From positions 124,001 to 188,000 of the forward strand of contig JADLEQ010000055.1 of the NCBI GenBank assembly GCA_020846005.1: a DNA stretch of 64,000 nucleotides, written 5' to 3'. The stretch comes from Polyangiaceae bacterium. GTDB lineage: Bacteria > Myxococcota_A > Polyangia > Polyangiales > Polyangiaceae. The notes beneath the pieces are model-generated. The model searched no databases. It had not been told where the DNA came from and saw nothing but the letters and a program-made list of their open reading frames with translations. The translations under genes were made by a program, and so were the position numbers. Positions 7,458-16,646 of the stretch are shown in pieces; the first letter of the stretch is position 1; every line of letters begins with the position of its first letter.

Positions 7458-9545
7458 TCAGCGCGCCGCGCGCTTCTCCACCGCCCGGACGGCCTCCGCG
7501 ACGCGGGCGTCACCGCGGAGGCAGGGATAGCAGTCGGAGCGCCCACGCCGACCGCAGCCCGTCCGCCGCTCGAGCCGCCGAAGGTAGGGCAACGAGCGCG
7601 AGTCGCCGTGCAGACCCGCCTCCAGCACGGCGGCGGCGAGTTCGCTGCAGGCCTTTCCCGCGCGGAGCCGGCTCGCGGCGCGCAGGGCCGAGGACGCCTG
7701 CCGCTCGAAAGCGTCCGTCCCGAGGAAGCGCTGCGCGCGAGCCTTCGCGCCGGCGCCCACGCCGTCCTCGGTCGCGAGGCGCCAGATCACGTCCGCGCCG
7801 GCCCCGCCGAGCCGCCCGCCCTCGAGCATCGTGAAGGCCGGCTCGGCGCCCCCCGCGTCCTGCGCCGCGGCCCAGAGGACGCTCTCCACCCCCTTGTGAT
7901 CGGCCAACGTGGCATCGAGCTCGACGGCGCGGCCCACGGCCGCCACGGCCCCCGCCGAGTCGCGCTCGAGGCGCAGCGCGCGCGCGTGCTCGAGCTGGAG
8001 CGCGGCGTCGCGCGGGTAGCGAGCCGCCAGCGCGGCCAGCCCGGCGGCGCCGCGCTCTCGCGCGGCGGCGAGGTCGCCGTCCGTCGGTCCAGCGAGCGAC
8101 GAGGCCGCGGCGGTCGCCTCCGCCGACGCGGCCGTGGCGGCGCTCGCTGCTCCGCGCTCGCGCCGCGCCATCGTCGCCGCGACGCCGACGGCGCCGAACG
8201 TGACCAGCAGGACCGCGCCCGCCCCGATCACCAGCGTGACGGCGGCTACCAGGAACCCCACGGCGGGGATCGACGGCAGCGGCTGCGGCCACCGGACCTT
8301 CCTGCGATCGATGGCGTCGAGCAGATCGTCGAGCGCGCGGCGGACGCGCGCGATGGCGGCCGCGGCGGCGGGCGGCGCCCCGGCGATCCCCGGCGCCGGG
8401 GTGCCCTGCCCCAGCTCTCCCACCGGCACGGCGGCGCCTACCAGGTGCCCGGGCAGCGACGAGCCGAGATCGGCGCCCGACGGGCCGAACCCCAACGTCT
8501 GGGGCGGCTCCGGGGACGCCGAGGCCGAGGGCAGCGTCGCGCGACCGGCCGAACCGAGCGCTCCCGAACCGAGCGTCGCGCGCGGCCCGCTCGACACCGG
8601 CCAGGCCCCCGAGCCGGCGTCCGACGCCCCACCGACGAGGCTCGTCAGCCCCCCGATCTCGCGGGTGGCCGCCTCCAGCATCGCGACCACGTGTGCCGCG
8701 GACGGCGGGCGAGCCGCCACGTCACGCTCGAGCAGCGCGAGCGCGACGGCCTCGGCCGCAGCGGGGACCTGCACGGCGGCGCGCTCGAGGACGGACGGCG
8801 GGCGCTGGCTGAGCTGCTGACCGAGGACGCCGATCGACGCCTCGGCGCGGAACGGCCGAACGCCGGCGAGCATCTCGTACAGCATCACGCCGAGCGCGTA
8901 GAGGTCGGCGCGACCATCCACGGCTTGGCCGAGCGCCTGCTCGGGCGCCATGTACTCGGGCGTCCCAACGACCAGGCCACCGCGGGTGCCGTGCTTCGAC
9001 CCGACCCCCGAGGCGGGCGGCCGCTCGGAGCCCGCGAGCGGGACCTTCGCGATACCGAAATCCAGCACCTTCACGAAATCGGGATCGCCCTGCTTCTCCA
9101 CGAGCATGACGTTCTCCGGCTTGAGATCGCGGTGCACGATGTCGAGGCCGTGGGCCGCCGCGAGCGCGGCGGCGATCTGCCGTGCCACGCGCAGCGCGCG
9201 CTCCGGCGCGAGCGGGCCCGAGGTGAGCTCGTCACGCAGGCTCCGGCCCCGCACCAGCTCGAGCACCAGGTAGACCTCACCCGTCTCGATCTTCCCGAAA
9301 TCGGTCGCCGCCGCCACGTTCGGGTGGTCGATGTTGGCGGCAGCCATCGCCTCCCGCTCGAAGCGAGCCACCACCTCCGGCACCGTGGTGAGCTCGGGGC
9401 GCAGCACCTTGACCGCGACCCGCTTCTTCATGTGGACGTGCTCCGCCTCGTACACACGTCCCATACCCCCTACGCCGAGGGTGCCCTCGATCCGGTAGCG
9501 AGCGGCCAGCACGGTCCCGGGAGCCAGGCCCGGCTCGTCGCTCAT
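7458..9545 (-). CDS. Ser/Thr protein kinase with C-terminal membrane segment
   Basis: A 695-residue PknB/Pkn-type kinase. The kinase domain (residues 17-300) has a complete set of motifs: G-loop GVGGMG (24-29), Lys46 in VAVK, HRDLKPEN (138-145), DFG (162-164) and GTPEYMAPEQ. An Ala/Ser/Pro-rich linker follows, then one hydrophobic segment (FLVAAVTLVIGAGAVLLVTF) and an extracytoplasmic C-terminal region of about 240 residues, Ala-rich and helical, possibly TPR-like. The ATG at 9545 is preferred over an in-frame GTG at 9557; neither has a clear ribosome site. The Gly-rich lipoprotein lies downstream in the same direction. Ligand and substrates are unknown. Confidence 0.92.
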   Translation of the reverse strand: MSDEPGLAPGTVLAARYRIEGTLGVGGMGRVYEAEHVHMKKRVAVKVLRPELTTVPEVVARFEREAMAAANIDHPNVAAATDFGKIETGEVYLVLELVRGRSLRDELTSGPLAPERALRVARQIAAALAAAHGLDIVHRDLKPENVMLVEKQGDPDFVKVLDFGIAKVPLAGSERPPASGVGSKHGTRGGLVVGTPEYMAPEQALGQAVDGRADLYALGVMLYEMLAGVRPFRAEASIGVLGQQLSQRPPSVLERAAVQVPAAAEAVALALLERDVAARPPSAAHVVAMLEAATREIGGLTSLVGGASDAGSGAWPVSSGPRATLGSGALGSAGRATLPSASASPEPPQTLGFGPSGADLGSSLPGHLVGAAVPVGELGQGTPAPGIAGAPPAAAAAIARVRRALDDLLDAIDRRKVRWPQPLPSIPAVGFLVAAVTLVIGAGAVLLVTFGAVGVAATMARRERGAASAATAASAEATAAASSLAGPTDGDLAAARERGAAGLAALAARYPRDAALQLEHARALRLERDSAGAVAAVGRAVELDATLADHKGVESVLWAAAQDAGGAEPAFTMLEGGRLGGAGADVIWRLATEDGVGAGAKARAQRFLGTDAFERQASSALRAASRLRAGKACSELAAAVLEAGLHGDSRSLPYLRRLERRTGCGRRGRSDCYPCLRGDARVAEAVRAVEKRAAR

Positions 9546-9635
9546 GGGCGCGCCCACGCGACCGGGGGGCGGGGGCTGCGGAGCCCGCGGCGCCAGGAGA
9601 CAGGGGACATGTGCGACCCTCGCCCGGGGAGGGGC

Positions 9636-11027
9636 TCAGTACGGGTTGTCGCTGTCCGACGGCGGCTTCGGTGGCGCGGGCGGCTTCGGCGGCGCAGGCG
9701 GCTTCGGCGGCGGCGGGGGCGCCGCCGGCTTGGGCGGCGCAGGCTTCGGCTCGGGCGGCGCGGGCTTCGGCTCGGGCGGCGCGACGAGCTTGGGCTCGGC
9801 CTGCGCGGACGCGGGCGGCGCCGCCGACGGCGCGGGGGGCGCGCCGCTGGCGGGAGCCGACGCGCTCGGGGCGGGCTCCGCCGTCGCGGTCTCCGATGGG
9901 GCGGCCGCGGCCGTCGCCGCGGCGGTCGTCGTCGCAGGCGGGGCCGTCGTCGTCGCCACCGGGGAGGTCTCCGGCTGCGCGGGCTCGCGGGTCAGGAAGA
10001 AGATGGCGCCGACCGCCGCCGCCAGGCCGACCAGGAGGAAGACCGTCTTGCTGCCGCCGCTCGATTTTCCGCCCTCCGAGCCGTCCTCGGCCGGGATCGA
10101 GATCCGTCGCGCGGGCGGATCGCTCTGCGCACGCGCGGCGGCCCTCGGCTTGGGCGACGGCTCGGGCGCGCGCTCGGCCTTGGGCGCGGGTGGGGTCTCC
10201 GGCTTGGGTGCGGGCGCGGGCTCGTCCTCCGGCGATGGGGCGTCGACCTTCGGCGGGGCCGCCTCCGCCTTGGGCGGCGCCGCCTCGGGCTCACCCTTCT
10301 TCACCGGCGGCTCGTCCGCGGCGGGCGGCGGCGCGGCCGCCGGCTTCTTCTTCTCGGCGGAGCCGACCTCTTCCATCGAGCCGCCCGCCTCGCGCAGCGC
10401 GTCCTGGAGGAGCTCCGCCGCCTGCTTCATCACGGTGCGGTCCTCCGGGGCGGGCATCTCCGCCTCGGGGCTCGTCTTCGGGAAGAACCCCTCCGCCTCG
10501 TCAGCGGCCGCCTTCGCGGCCGCGGCAGCCGACACGGCCCCGAGCCCGATCATCGTCGCCTTGCGCGGCATGAAGGGCTTCGCGGCCTCGGCCTTCGGCG
10601 CCGCCCCCGCCGGCTCCCCGCCCGCCGCCGCCGGCCGAGCCGAGCCGGCGTCTCCCCCGCCCTCCTCGTAGGCGCTCCCCGCGTCGCCGCGGGTCGCGAC
10701 GAGCTTGTCGATGACACCGCGCGAGTCGTCGTCGATCTTGATGAACTTCACGCCCATGCCTGCGGGCTGGGCGTCCGAGGACGACCCGGCCTCGCGCTTC
10801 CAGACGACGCGCCCGACGCCCTGCATGACCTTCTGGTCGTCGCCGATCTTCACCTCGAACTTGAGGAGCGTCCCGGAGGGGAACGGCGAGGGCGTCTTGA
10901 TGAACATCCCCCCCCGACTGATGTCGTGCGAGTGGTGCTCGATGAACTCGTCGAGGGTGGCGCTCTTGTAGCGGACCGTCATGGTCAGCACCTTGGCGCG
11001 TGGGTCTTTTCGGGTGTCCTGCGTCAT
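9636..11027 (-). CDS. PilZ-domain protein with membrane segment and Pro-rich tail
   Basis: A 463-residue protein. Residues 1-110 form a PilZ-like domain of the myxobacterial type (RKDPRAKVLTMTVRYKSATL, then HSHDISRGGMFI with the DxSxGG motif). PilZ domains often bind cyclic di-GMP; here the first Arg motif (canonical RxxxR) appears as RKDPR. A long Ala/Pro/Glu-rich linker follows, then one membrane segment near residues 325-344 (KTVFLLVGLAAAVGAIFFLT), and a tail of PPKP/APPKP repeats ending SDSDNPY. The architecture suggests a sensor placed at the inner membrane with a rigid Pro-rich extension into the envelope, perhaps linked to motility. That role is inference. Confidence 0.82.
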   Translation of the reverse strand: MTQDTRKDPRAKVLTMTVRYKSATLDEFIEHHSHDISRGGMFIKTPSPFPSGTLLKFEVKIGDDQKVMQGVGRVVWKREAGSSSDAQPAGMGVKFIKIDDDSRGVIDKLVATRGDAGSAYEEGGGDAGSARPAAAGGEPAGAAPKAEAAKPFMPRKATMIGLGAVSAAAAAKAAADEAEGFFPKTSPEAEMPAPEDRTVMKQAAELLQDALREAGGSMEEVGSAEKKKPAAAPPPAADEPPVKKGEPEAAPPKAEAAPPKVDAPSPEDEPAPAPKPETPPAPKAERAPEPSPKPRAAARAQSDPPARRISIPAEDGSEGGKSSGGSKTVFLLVGLAAAVGAIFFLTREPAQPETSPVATTTAPPATTTAAATAAAAPSETATAEPAPSASAPASGAPPAPSAAPPASAQAEPKLVAPPEPKPAPPEPKPAPPKPAAPPPPPKPPAPPKPPAPPKPPSDSDNPY

Positions 11028-11183
11028 GTGCGCTCGCTCGTGAGTCGTGGGAGCTTCGTCGAGGCTTGCCGTCGTTCTAGCCCAGAAGCCCCCGGCCGCG
11101 CTACCGCCACCCCTACGCGGCCCCGCCGCGGGCGAGATCCGGGCCGCGCGGCCCGCGGATCGACCACAGCCCGCACCACGGCC

Positions 11184-11333
11184 TGCGCCGAACCAGCCTG
11201 CGCCGAACCAGCCCGCGCCGAACCAGCCCGCGCCGAGCCAGCCCGCGCCGAGCCAGCCCGCGCCGAACCAGCCCGCGCCGAGCCAGCCCGCGCCGAGCCA
11301 GCCCGCGCCGAGCCAGCCCGCGCCGAGCCAGCC
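11184..11333. repeat. Ten-unit 15-bp tandem repeat in a divergent intergenic region
   Basis: Ten consecutive 15-bp units of the form CGCGCCGARCCAGCC (R = A in units 1, 2, 3 and 6, G in the rest; units 1 and 2 begin with T). The array fills the middle of the 370-bp gap (11028-11397) between two divergent PilZ genes. Units are contiguous with no spacers. The array is open in both directions: rightward it would read PAP(N/S)Q, leftward RRGLA/RRGLV. I take it as non-coding because the downstream PilZ ORF has a natural ATG after it. Apart from the repeat and a TAGCCT box, I see nothing else in this gap. Confidence 0.9.
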
Positions 11334-11381
11334 CGCGCGCCCCGCCCAGCTCCCGCGCCTCCGGAGGGCGGGCCGCGATGC

Positions 11382-11387
11382 TAGCCT
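11382..11387 (+). promoter_or_regulatory. Candidate -10 element of the small PilZ gene
   Basis: TAGCCT ends 10 bp before the ATG at 11398. There is no ribosome site between them, consistent with a leaderless or near-leaderless transcript. Context is GATGCTAGCCT. Confidence 0.3.
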
Positions 11388-11397
11388 CGGCGGGACG

Positions 11398-11736
11398 ATG
11401 GAGGTTCGTGATCACTTCCGCGCCGCCGCACGTCAGCCAGTGCACCTGCCCGCCATGGTCGAGGTCGGCGGGCGTGCGCGGCGCGCGGTCGTGCTCGACC
11501 TCGGCCTCGAGGGCGCGAGCGTCGAGGGCGGTGAGCCGCTCGCCGTGGGTGATCGCGTGCTGCTCAGCGTCACCGCGCCCAACCTGTGGGACCCGCTCGA
11601 CGTGCCGGCCGAGGTGCGCTGGAGCGTCTCGCCCGGGCCGTCGGGCGGGGTGCGGCTCGGGCTCCGCTTCCACCCGCGGGACGGCCGGACGCTGCGCGCG
11701 CTCGCCACGCTGCTCGCCACGACGCACTTCGAGTAG
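11398..11736 (+). CDS. Single-domain PilZ protein
   Basis: A 112-residue protein that is essentially one PilZ domain: RAAARQPVHLPAMVEVGG, VLDLGLEGASVEGGEPL (the D-x-G/S-xxG-A element) and a final LRFHPRDGRTLRALATL. The first Arg-rich loop is weak (RAAARQ), so cyclic di-GMP binding is uncertain. The frame stays open upstream through the 15-bp repeat to about 11047, but the ATG at 11398 begins right where PilZ homology begins. It is divergent from the larger PilZ protein and convergent with the esterase. Confidence 0.78.
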   Translation: MEVRDHFRAAARQPVHLPAMVEVGGRARRAVVLDLGLEGASVEGGEPLAVGDRVLLSVTAPNLWDPLDVPAEVRWSVSPGPSGGVRLGLRFHPRDGRTLRALATLLATTHFE

Positions 11737-11758
11737 GCGCCCTCCGCCGGCGGGCGGC

Positions 11759-12798
11759 TCAACGCGCGGCGCGTCGCAGCGCGCGGTCGTGAAAGAGCAG
11801 CATCTCGTACACGCCCGGCCCCCGGTTGAACTCGTAGTCGTGCGGCCCGGGCACCACCCGGAGCTCGTGGTGGACGCCGAGCGCGGTGAACGCGCTGCTG
11901 ATGGCGCGGGTCGACAGCAAGAAGAAGTCGGCGCGGCTCGTGAGGAGCCGGAGCGAGAGCGTCGGGTTTCGCTCCCTCGCGCGCTGGGCCCGCCGCGCGA
12001 GGTCGGGCGCGTCGGCGGAGTCGAAGGCGGGCTGGAGCGTCCCCACCGCGCCGAAGCTCTCGGGCCGCGCGAGCCCGACGAGCAGCGCTGCCCGACCGCC
12101 CAGGCTCACGCCGTCGAGGCCGACGCGCGCGGCGCCCTCCAGGCACGGCGTCTCGCTACGAACTCGCGGGAGGAGCTCGTCGACCACGAAGCGCGCCAGG
12201 GGCTCCGCGCGCGAGAACGCGCGGTCGCCGGCCAGGATGTCGGGCGTATACGGCGTGACGACGACGAGCCCCCGATACGGCTCGCGCCGGAGGTCGGCGT
12301 TGAGCTTCGAGAGCAGCTCCTCGTCCCCGACTTCCATCAGGTCTGAAGCGGTGAGCGGCGGCGCGACGAGGCGCTGGAGGGCCCGCGGGAGGCCGTAGTC
12401 GTCGATCCAGCCGCGCGCGCCGCGGGCGGCGCCCTTCTGCGCCTCCCCGCGTCCGTGGAACGCGATCAGCACCGGGAACCGCTCGCCGACGCGCCTGGGC
12501 GGCAGGCTGACGACGACGTGCATCCGCCCCACCGCGGACGTCTCCCAGATCCAGGTGCGCTCCTCGGCCGGGGCACGCGCGCCCGAGCCTGTGGACGCCG
12601 CGGCGCTCGGCGACGCGCTCGCGCTCGCGCTCGCCCGCGGCGGGTTCCCCCGGGGGCCGGCGCTCGCGACCTGCGCCACGCCGGCGCCTGGTGACGACTC
12701 GCACGCCACGCCGGCCACCGCGAGCGTGAGCACGGCGCGGAGCTTGGCGCCGCGGCCGCGGCGCGCGCGGCGCGGCGCGGCGCGGGTGCCGACCCCCG

Positions 12799-12802
<4 letters not shown>
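11759..12802 (-). CDS. Secreted alpha/beta-hydrolase (esterase-like)
   Basis: A 347-residue putative secreted or lipid-anchored esterase. An Arg-rich N-region and a hydrophobic stretch end at GVAC, a plausible but imperfect lipobox. An Ala/Ser-rich linker follows. The hydrolase domain has HGRGE (oxyanion region), nucleophile motif GVSLGG with Ser233, and a late His in GPHDYEFNRG. This pattern resembles esterase D/feruloyl-esterase-like proteins; the substrate cannot be told. The GTG start overlaps the glyoxalase II stop by 4 bp (GTGA), so the two are coupled. Confidence 0.78.
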
Positions 12803-13590
<788 letters not shown>

Positions 13591-13710
13591 GCTAGCGCGG
13601 AGCCGGCTGCGCCGGGCAGCCCGGGCCGCGCGCCGGCCGGCCAGCGAAACCCATGGACCTCCGCCCGGGACGCGCTAGCCTGCCCCTCCCCGCTGGCCCC
13701 CCCAGCGGCT

Positions 13711-13784
13711 GCGCCACTAGCTCAGCTGGATAGAGCGTCGGCCTCCGGAGCCGAAGGTCAGTGGTTCGAATCCACTGTGGCGCG
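13711..13784 (+). tRNA. tRNA-Arg (anticodon CCG)
   Basis: The full cloverleaf can be folded by eye. The acceptor stem GCGCCAC pairs with GTGGCGC (7 bp). The D stem is GCTC/GAGC. The anticodon stem TCGGC/GCCGA holds loop CTCCGGA with anticodon CCG. The T stem is AGTGG/CCACT with loop TTCGAAT. The discriminator is G and no CCA is encoded. It reads CGG codons, common in such GC-rich genomes. A TAGCCT box about 30 bp upstream may be its promoter. Confidence 0.96.
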
Positions 13785-13807
13785 CTCGAGGGTCGGCGGA
13801 AAAGCGC

Positions 13808-13839
13808 GAGGGCGACCTCCTCTCGGAGGCCGCCCTCGT
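13808..13839 (+). terminator. Hairpin downstream of tRNA-Arg
   Basis: Arms CGAGGGCGACCTCC and GGAGGCCGCCCTCG are complementary at 13 of 14 positions around a TCTC loop, beginning 24 bp after the tRNA. It sits between the tRNA (+) and the end of the DsbA-like gene (-), so it could terminate from both sides. No strong T-run follows. Confidence 0.55.
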
Positions 13840-13857
13840 CGCTCGGGCCGAGCGACA
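13839..13857. terminator. Second hairpin between tRNA-Arg and the DsbA-like gene
   Basis: GTCGCTCGG-G-CCGAGCGAC is a perfect dyad immediately after the first hairpin and 33 bp before the stop of the minus-strand gene. It may be that gene's own terminator. Confidence 0.4.
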
Positions 13858-13889
13858 CGGTCGTCGCCGGCCCTACCTCGGCTCGAGGC

Positions 13890-15902
13890 TCACTGCGCGA
13901 TCGGCTTCGGCGCGGCGGGCGCGGGCGCCGCACCGGCCGGGGCCGCGGCCGGGACCGGCACGCCGGCCTCCTTCATCGCGCGGTCGACGATCCGACGGAA
14001 CTTGTCGATCGGCTGCGCGCCACTCAGATAGTAGCCGTTCACCACCGACGCCGGAGTGCCGGTGATGCCGACCTTCTGCGCCAGCGCGGCGTCGGCGTCG
14101 ACCTTCGCCTTGTGTTTGCGGGTGTCGAGGGCGTTCTTGAACTTCGCCATGTCGAGGCCCATCTCCTGGGCGATCTTCTCGAGCGTCGGCCGCTTCACGC
14201 CGTCAGCGCTCTTCTGCTCCTCGAACAAACGATCGTGGAACTTCCAGAAGCCGGCGTTGCCCTTCTGCTCGTACGCCTCGCGGGCGGCCTCGGCGGCGAG
14301 CGGCGCGTCGGCGTGGAACGCGAGCGGGAGGTCACGCCACACGATCTTCAGCTTGTCGCCGTAGATCTTGTTGAGCTCCGTGAGCGTCGGCTCCACGCGC
14401 CCGCAGAACGGGCACTGGAAGTCGCTGAACAGCTGGAGCACCACCTTCGCGTTCGCGCCGCCCTTGGACGGAGAGTCCTTGCCCGGCGCCGGCACGTCCT
14501 TCTTATCCATGCCCTTGCCGGTCTTCAGGATCTCCTCGTAGACCTTGGCGCGCGGCGTGCCGCCCGCGACCAGGCCCTTCGCCTTCGCGAGTTGCGCGTC
14601 GACCACCTTCTTGAAGGCGTCGACGGGCTGCGCGCCGCTCAGGCGGATGCCGTTGATGAAGAAGTGCGGCGTCCCGCCGGCGTTCACGTCCTGCGCCTGC
14701 TCCATGCTGGCGGCGATCTTCGACTCGTACTTGTTGGCGTCGATGGCCGCCTTGACCTTCGTCCACTCCAGCCCGAGCTTCTTCGCCACGGCCTCGAGAT
14801 CGGCGTCCTCGAGCTTGGGGTGGCTCTCGAACAGCGCCTCGTGCGCGTCCCAGAAGCCCTTGTCACCCTTCGCGTCGTAGGCGACGCGCGCGAGCGTCGC
14901 GGCGGGCTTCGCGCGCGGGTGGAACGGCAGCGCGTTGTCCTTCCACACGACGCGGAGGTCGTTGCCGTACGTCTTCACGAGCTCGGCGATCGTGGGCTCC
15001 ACCTTCTTGCAGAAGGGGCACTGGAAGTCGCTCCAGATGACGACCGTCACGAGCGCGTCCGCCGGGCCCTTCACCGGGTCGTCCTTGAACACCGGGACCG
15101 CCCAGACGGTGGTGTCCTCCGGCGGCGCCTGCGGCTTGTCCGGCTGCGCGGCGGCGGGCGGGGGCGTCTTGGCGTTCTTGTTGGTGAGCGCGACGTAGAC
15201 CTCGCCCTTCTTCGTGCCGGCTGCGACGAGCTTCTGCGCCTCGGCGAGCTGCTCGTCGATCACCTTCTTGAAGGCGTCGAACGGCTGCGCGCCGCTCACC
15301 TCGACGCCGTTGACGCGGAAGTTCGGCGTGCCGTTGGCGCCCACCTTCTTCCCGGTCGCGAGATCCTCGTCGACCTTCGCGGCGTGCTTCTTCGAGGCGT
15401 ATTCGGCCTTGAACTTCGCCACGTCGACCCCGGACTGGCCCGCCCACTTCTCGTAGTTGGCGTCGTTCAGCTCCTTCTGGTTGGCGAAGGCGAGATCGTG
15501 GAACTTCCAGAAGGCGTCGCTGCCGCCGAGCGCGAACACCACCTGCGACGCCTCGTGCGCGCCCCGGGCGGCCTTGTGGAACGGCAGCGGGTTGTGCTTC
15601 CACACGATGCGGACCTTGTCCGCGCCGTAGGTGTCCTTGATCTGCTTCATCGTGGGGCCGACGCGGCTGCAGAAGGGGCACTCGAAGTCGCTGATCTCGA
15701 CGATCGTGACCGGGGCGTCAGCGTTGCCCCACTGCGGATCCTTCGCCGACACCGGGACGGCGGCGGCGCTGTGGTCGAGCCCGCCCTTGGCGGTCGGCTC
15801 GGCGGTGATGCTGGGGTTCTTGCTCCGCTCGACTCCCCACATGAGGAAGAGCCCGGCCACGAAGGACAGGAAGAACCCGACGATTGCGGTTCCCTTGTTC
15901 AT
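13890..15902 (-). CDS. Membrane-anchored protein with three tandem DsbA-like thioredoxin domains
   Basis: A 670-residue envelope protein. Residues 5-23 form an uncleaved anchor or signal (AIVGFFLSFVAGLFLMWGV). Three DsbA-type domains follow, each with its own redox motif: CPFC at 75-78, 295-298 and 497-500. Each also has a downstream cis-Pro loop (GTPNFRVNG, GTPHFFING, GTPASVVNG) followed by SGAQP. Pro/Lys-rich linkers separate them. All three active sites look intact, so each could act as a dithiol oxidase or isomerase. Usual DsbA proteins have one such domain (about 190-230 aa). The ribosome site AAGGAA precedes the ATG. Substrates could include the many Cys-rich secreted proteins of this organism; that is inference. 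Confidence 0.9.
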   Translation of the reverse strand: MNKGTAIVGFFLSFVAGLFLMWGVERSKNPSITAEPTAKGGLDHSAAAVPVSAKDPQWGNADAPVTIVEISDFECPFCSRVGPTMKQIKDTYGADKVRIVWKHNPLPFHKAARGAHEASQVVFALGGSDAFWKFHDLAFANQKELNDANYEKWAGQSGVDVAKFKAEYASKKHAAKVDEDLATGKKVGANGTPNFRVNGVEVSGAQPFDAFKKVIDEQLAEAQKLVAAGTKKGEVYVALTNKNAKTPPPAAAQPDKPQAPPEDTTVWAVPVFKDDPVKGPADALVTVVIWSDFQCPFCKKVEPTIAELVKTYGNDLRVVWKDNALPFHPRAKPAATLARVAYDAKGDKGFWDAHEALFESHPKLEDADLEAVAKKLGLEWTKVKAAIDANKYESKIAASMEQAQDVNAGGTPHFFINGIRLSGAQPVDAFKKVVDAQLAKAKGLVAGGTPRAKVYEEILKTGKGMDKKDVPAPGKDSPSKGGANAKVVLQLFSDFQCPFCGRVEPTLTELNKIYGDKLKIVWRDLPLAFHADAPLAAEAAREAYEQKGNAGFWKFHDRLFEEQKSADGVKRPTLEKIAQEMGLDMAKFKNALDTRKHKAKVDADAALAQKVGITGTPASVVNGYYLSGAQPIDKFRRIVDRAMKEAGVPVPAAAPAGAAPAPAAPKPIAQ

Positions 15903-16082
15903 GATTCGATTCCTTGACGTTGTGCTTTCGGGTTGCTCGCAGGCTCTGCTCGAGTCGGCGAGCGAGACAGATCGGCTGTGGCGGAGGCGGCGCCCCTCGG
16001 GACGCGCTCGACGCCGGGTGGGCTCGGCGCGGGGTCCGCGCGGAGCCGTTGCGCCCGGTGCTCACGCCGGGCCGCCATCGGG

Positions 16083-16490
16083 TCAGCGCGGTGGGCGGTA
16101 CACTCCCCGATCGACCGCGCGGAGCGCGCGGGACGCGGCCGGACGAACGACGCCCTGGTGCGCCGCGCGACCGGCCACCGGCCACCGGGCGGACGACGGC
16201 AGGCAGCGCTCGGCGACGGACGGCGGCGCGTAGACGGCGCCGGGATCGGACGGGAGCGCGCCGCGCGCGGCGCCGAACGCCTCGCCCGGGCACGCGGCGC
16301 GCGCCTCGGATCCGGGCGGCGACCACTCGATCAGCGGCGCCACGACGCTCTGCGCGTCCTCGCCGCACATCCCCACGGCGGCGAAGGCGCGGGCCGGGAG
16401 GCAGACGCCGAGGCACACCACCGCGAGCGCCACCAAGCGCAGCGCCGCCCGGAGAGGCGTCGTCACTGAGTTCGACGGGGGCGCAGGCAT
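16083..16490 (-). CDS. Small secreted protein, function unknown
   Basis: A 135-residue ORF with a clear signal peptide: MPAPPSNSV then a hydrophobic core LVALAVVCLGVCLPARAFA, with likely cleavage after AFA. The mature part begins AVGMCGEDAQSVVAPLIEWS and has three Cys, with an Arg/Ala-rich tail. No family is recognised. The frame is open further upstream to 16619, but only the ATG at 16490 puts the signal peptide at the N-terminus. It lies upstream of the DsbA-like gene in the same direction (180-bp gap) and divergent from the double kinase. Confidence 0.5.
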   Translation of the reverse strand: MPAPPSNSVTTPLRAALRLVALAVVCLGVCLPARAFAAVGMCGEDAQSVVAPLIEWSPPGSEARAACPGEAFGAARGALPSDPGAVYAPPSVAERCLPSSARWPVAGRAAHQGVVRPAASRALRAVDRGVYRPPR

Positions 16491-16646
16491 CGCGGGGCGG
16501 CGGCAGTCTACAGCGCGCGGCCGCGCGGACAACCCGCGGCGCCGGCGCTCCATTCCCGGGCTCGGGCGCCTCGCAGGAATGTTGGCCCACCTTTGCCTAC
16601 ATGGGCACCTTGCCAGCACCCGCCGCGAACCGAGGATCCCAAGCCC

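Noticed and set aside
11184-11333. CRISPR array
   Set aside because: Repeats are 15 bp, directly adjacent, without spacers; no cas genes are nearby.
6375-11384. A 1669-codon plus-strand open frame across the lipoprotein, kinase and PilZ genes
   Set aside because: It is antisense to three well-supported genes, is Arg/Gly/Ala low-complexity, and arises from GC-rich third positions.
13761-15917. A 718-codon plus-strand frame opposite the triple DsbA-like gene
   Set aside because: Begins inside the tRNA and mirrors the minus-strand coding sequence; no motif.
16593-16646. TTG at 16593 as start of the double kinase
   Set aside because: TTG without ribosome site; ATG 16647 lies after GAGG and closer to the kinase domain.
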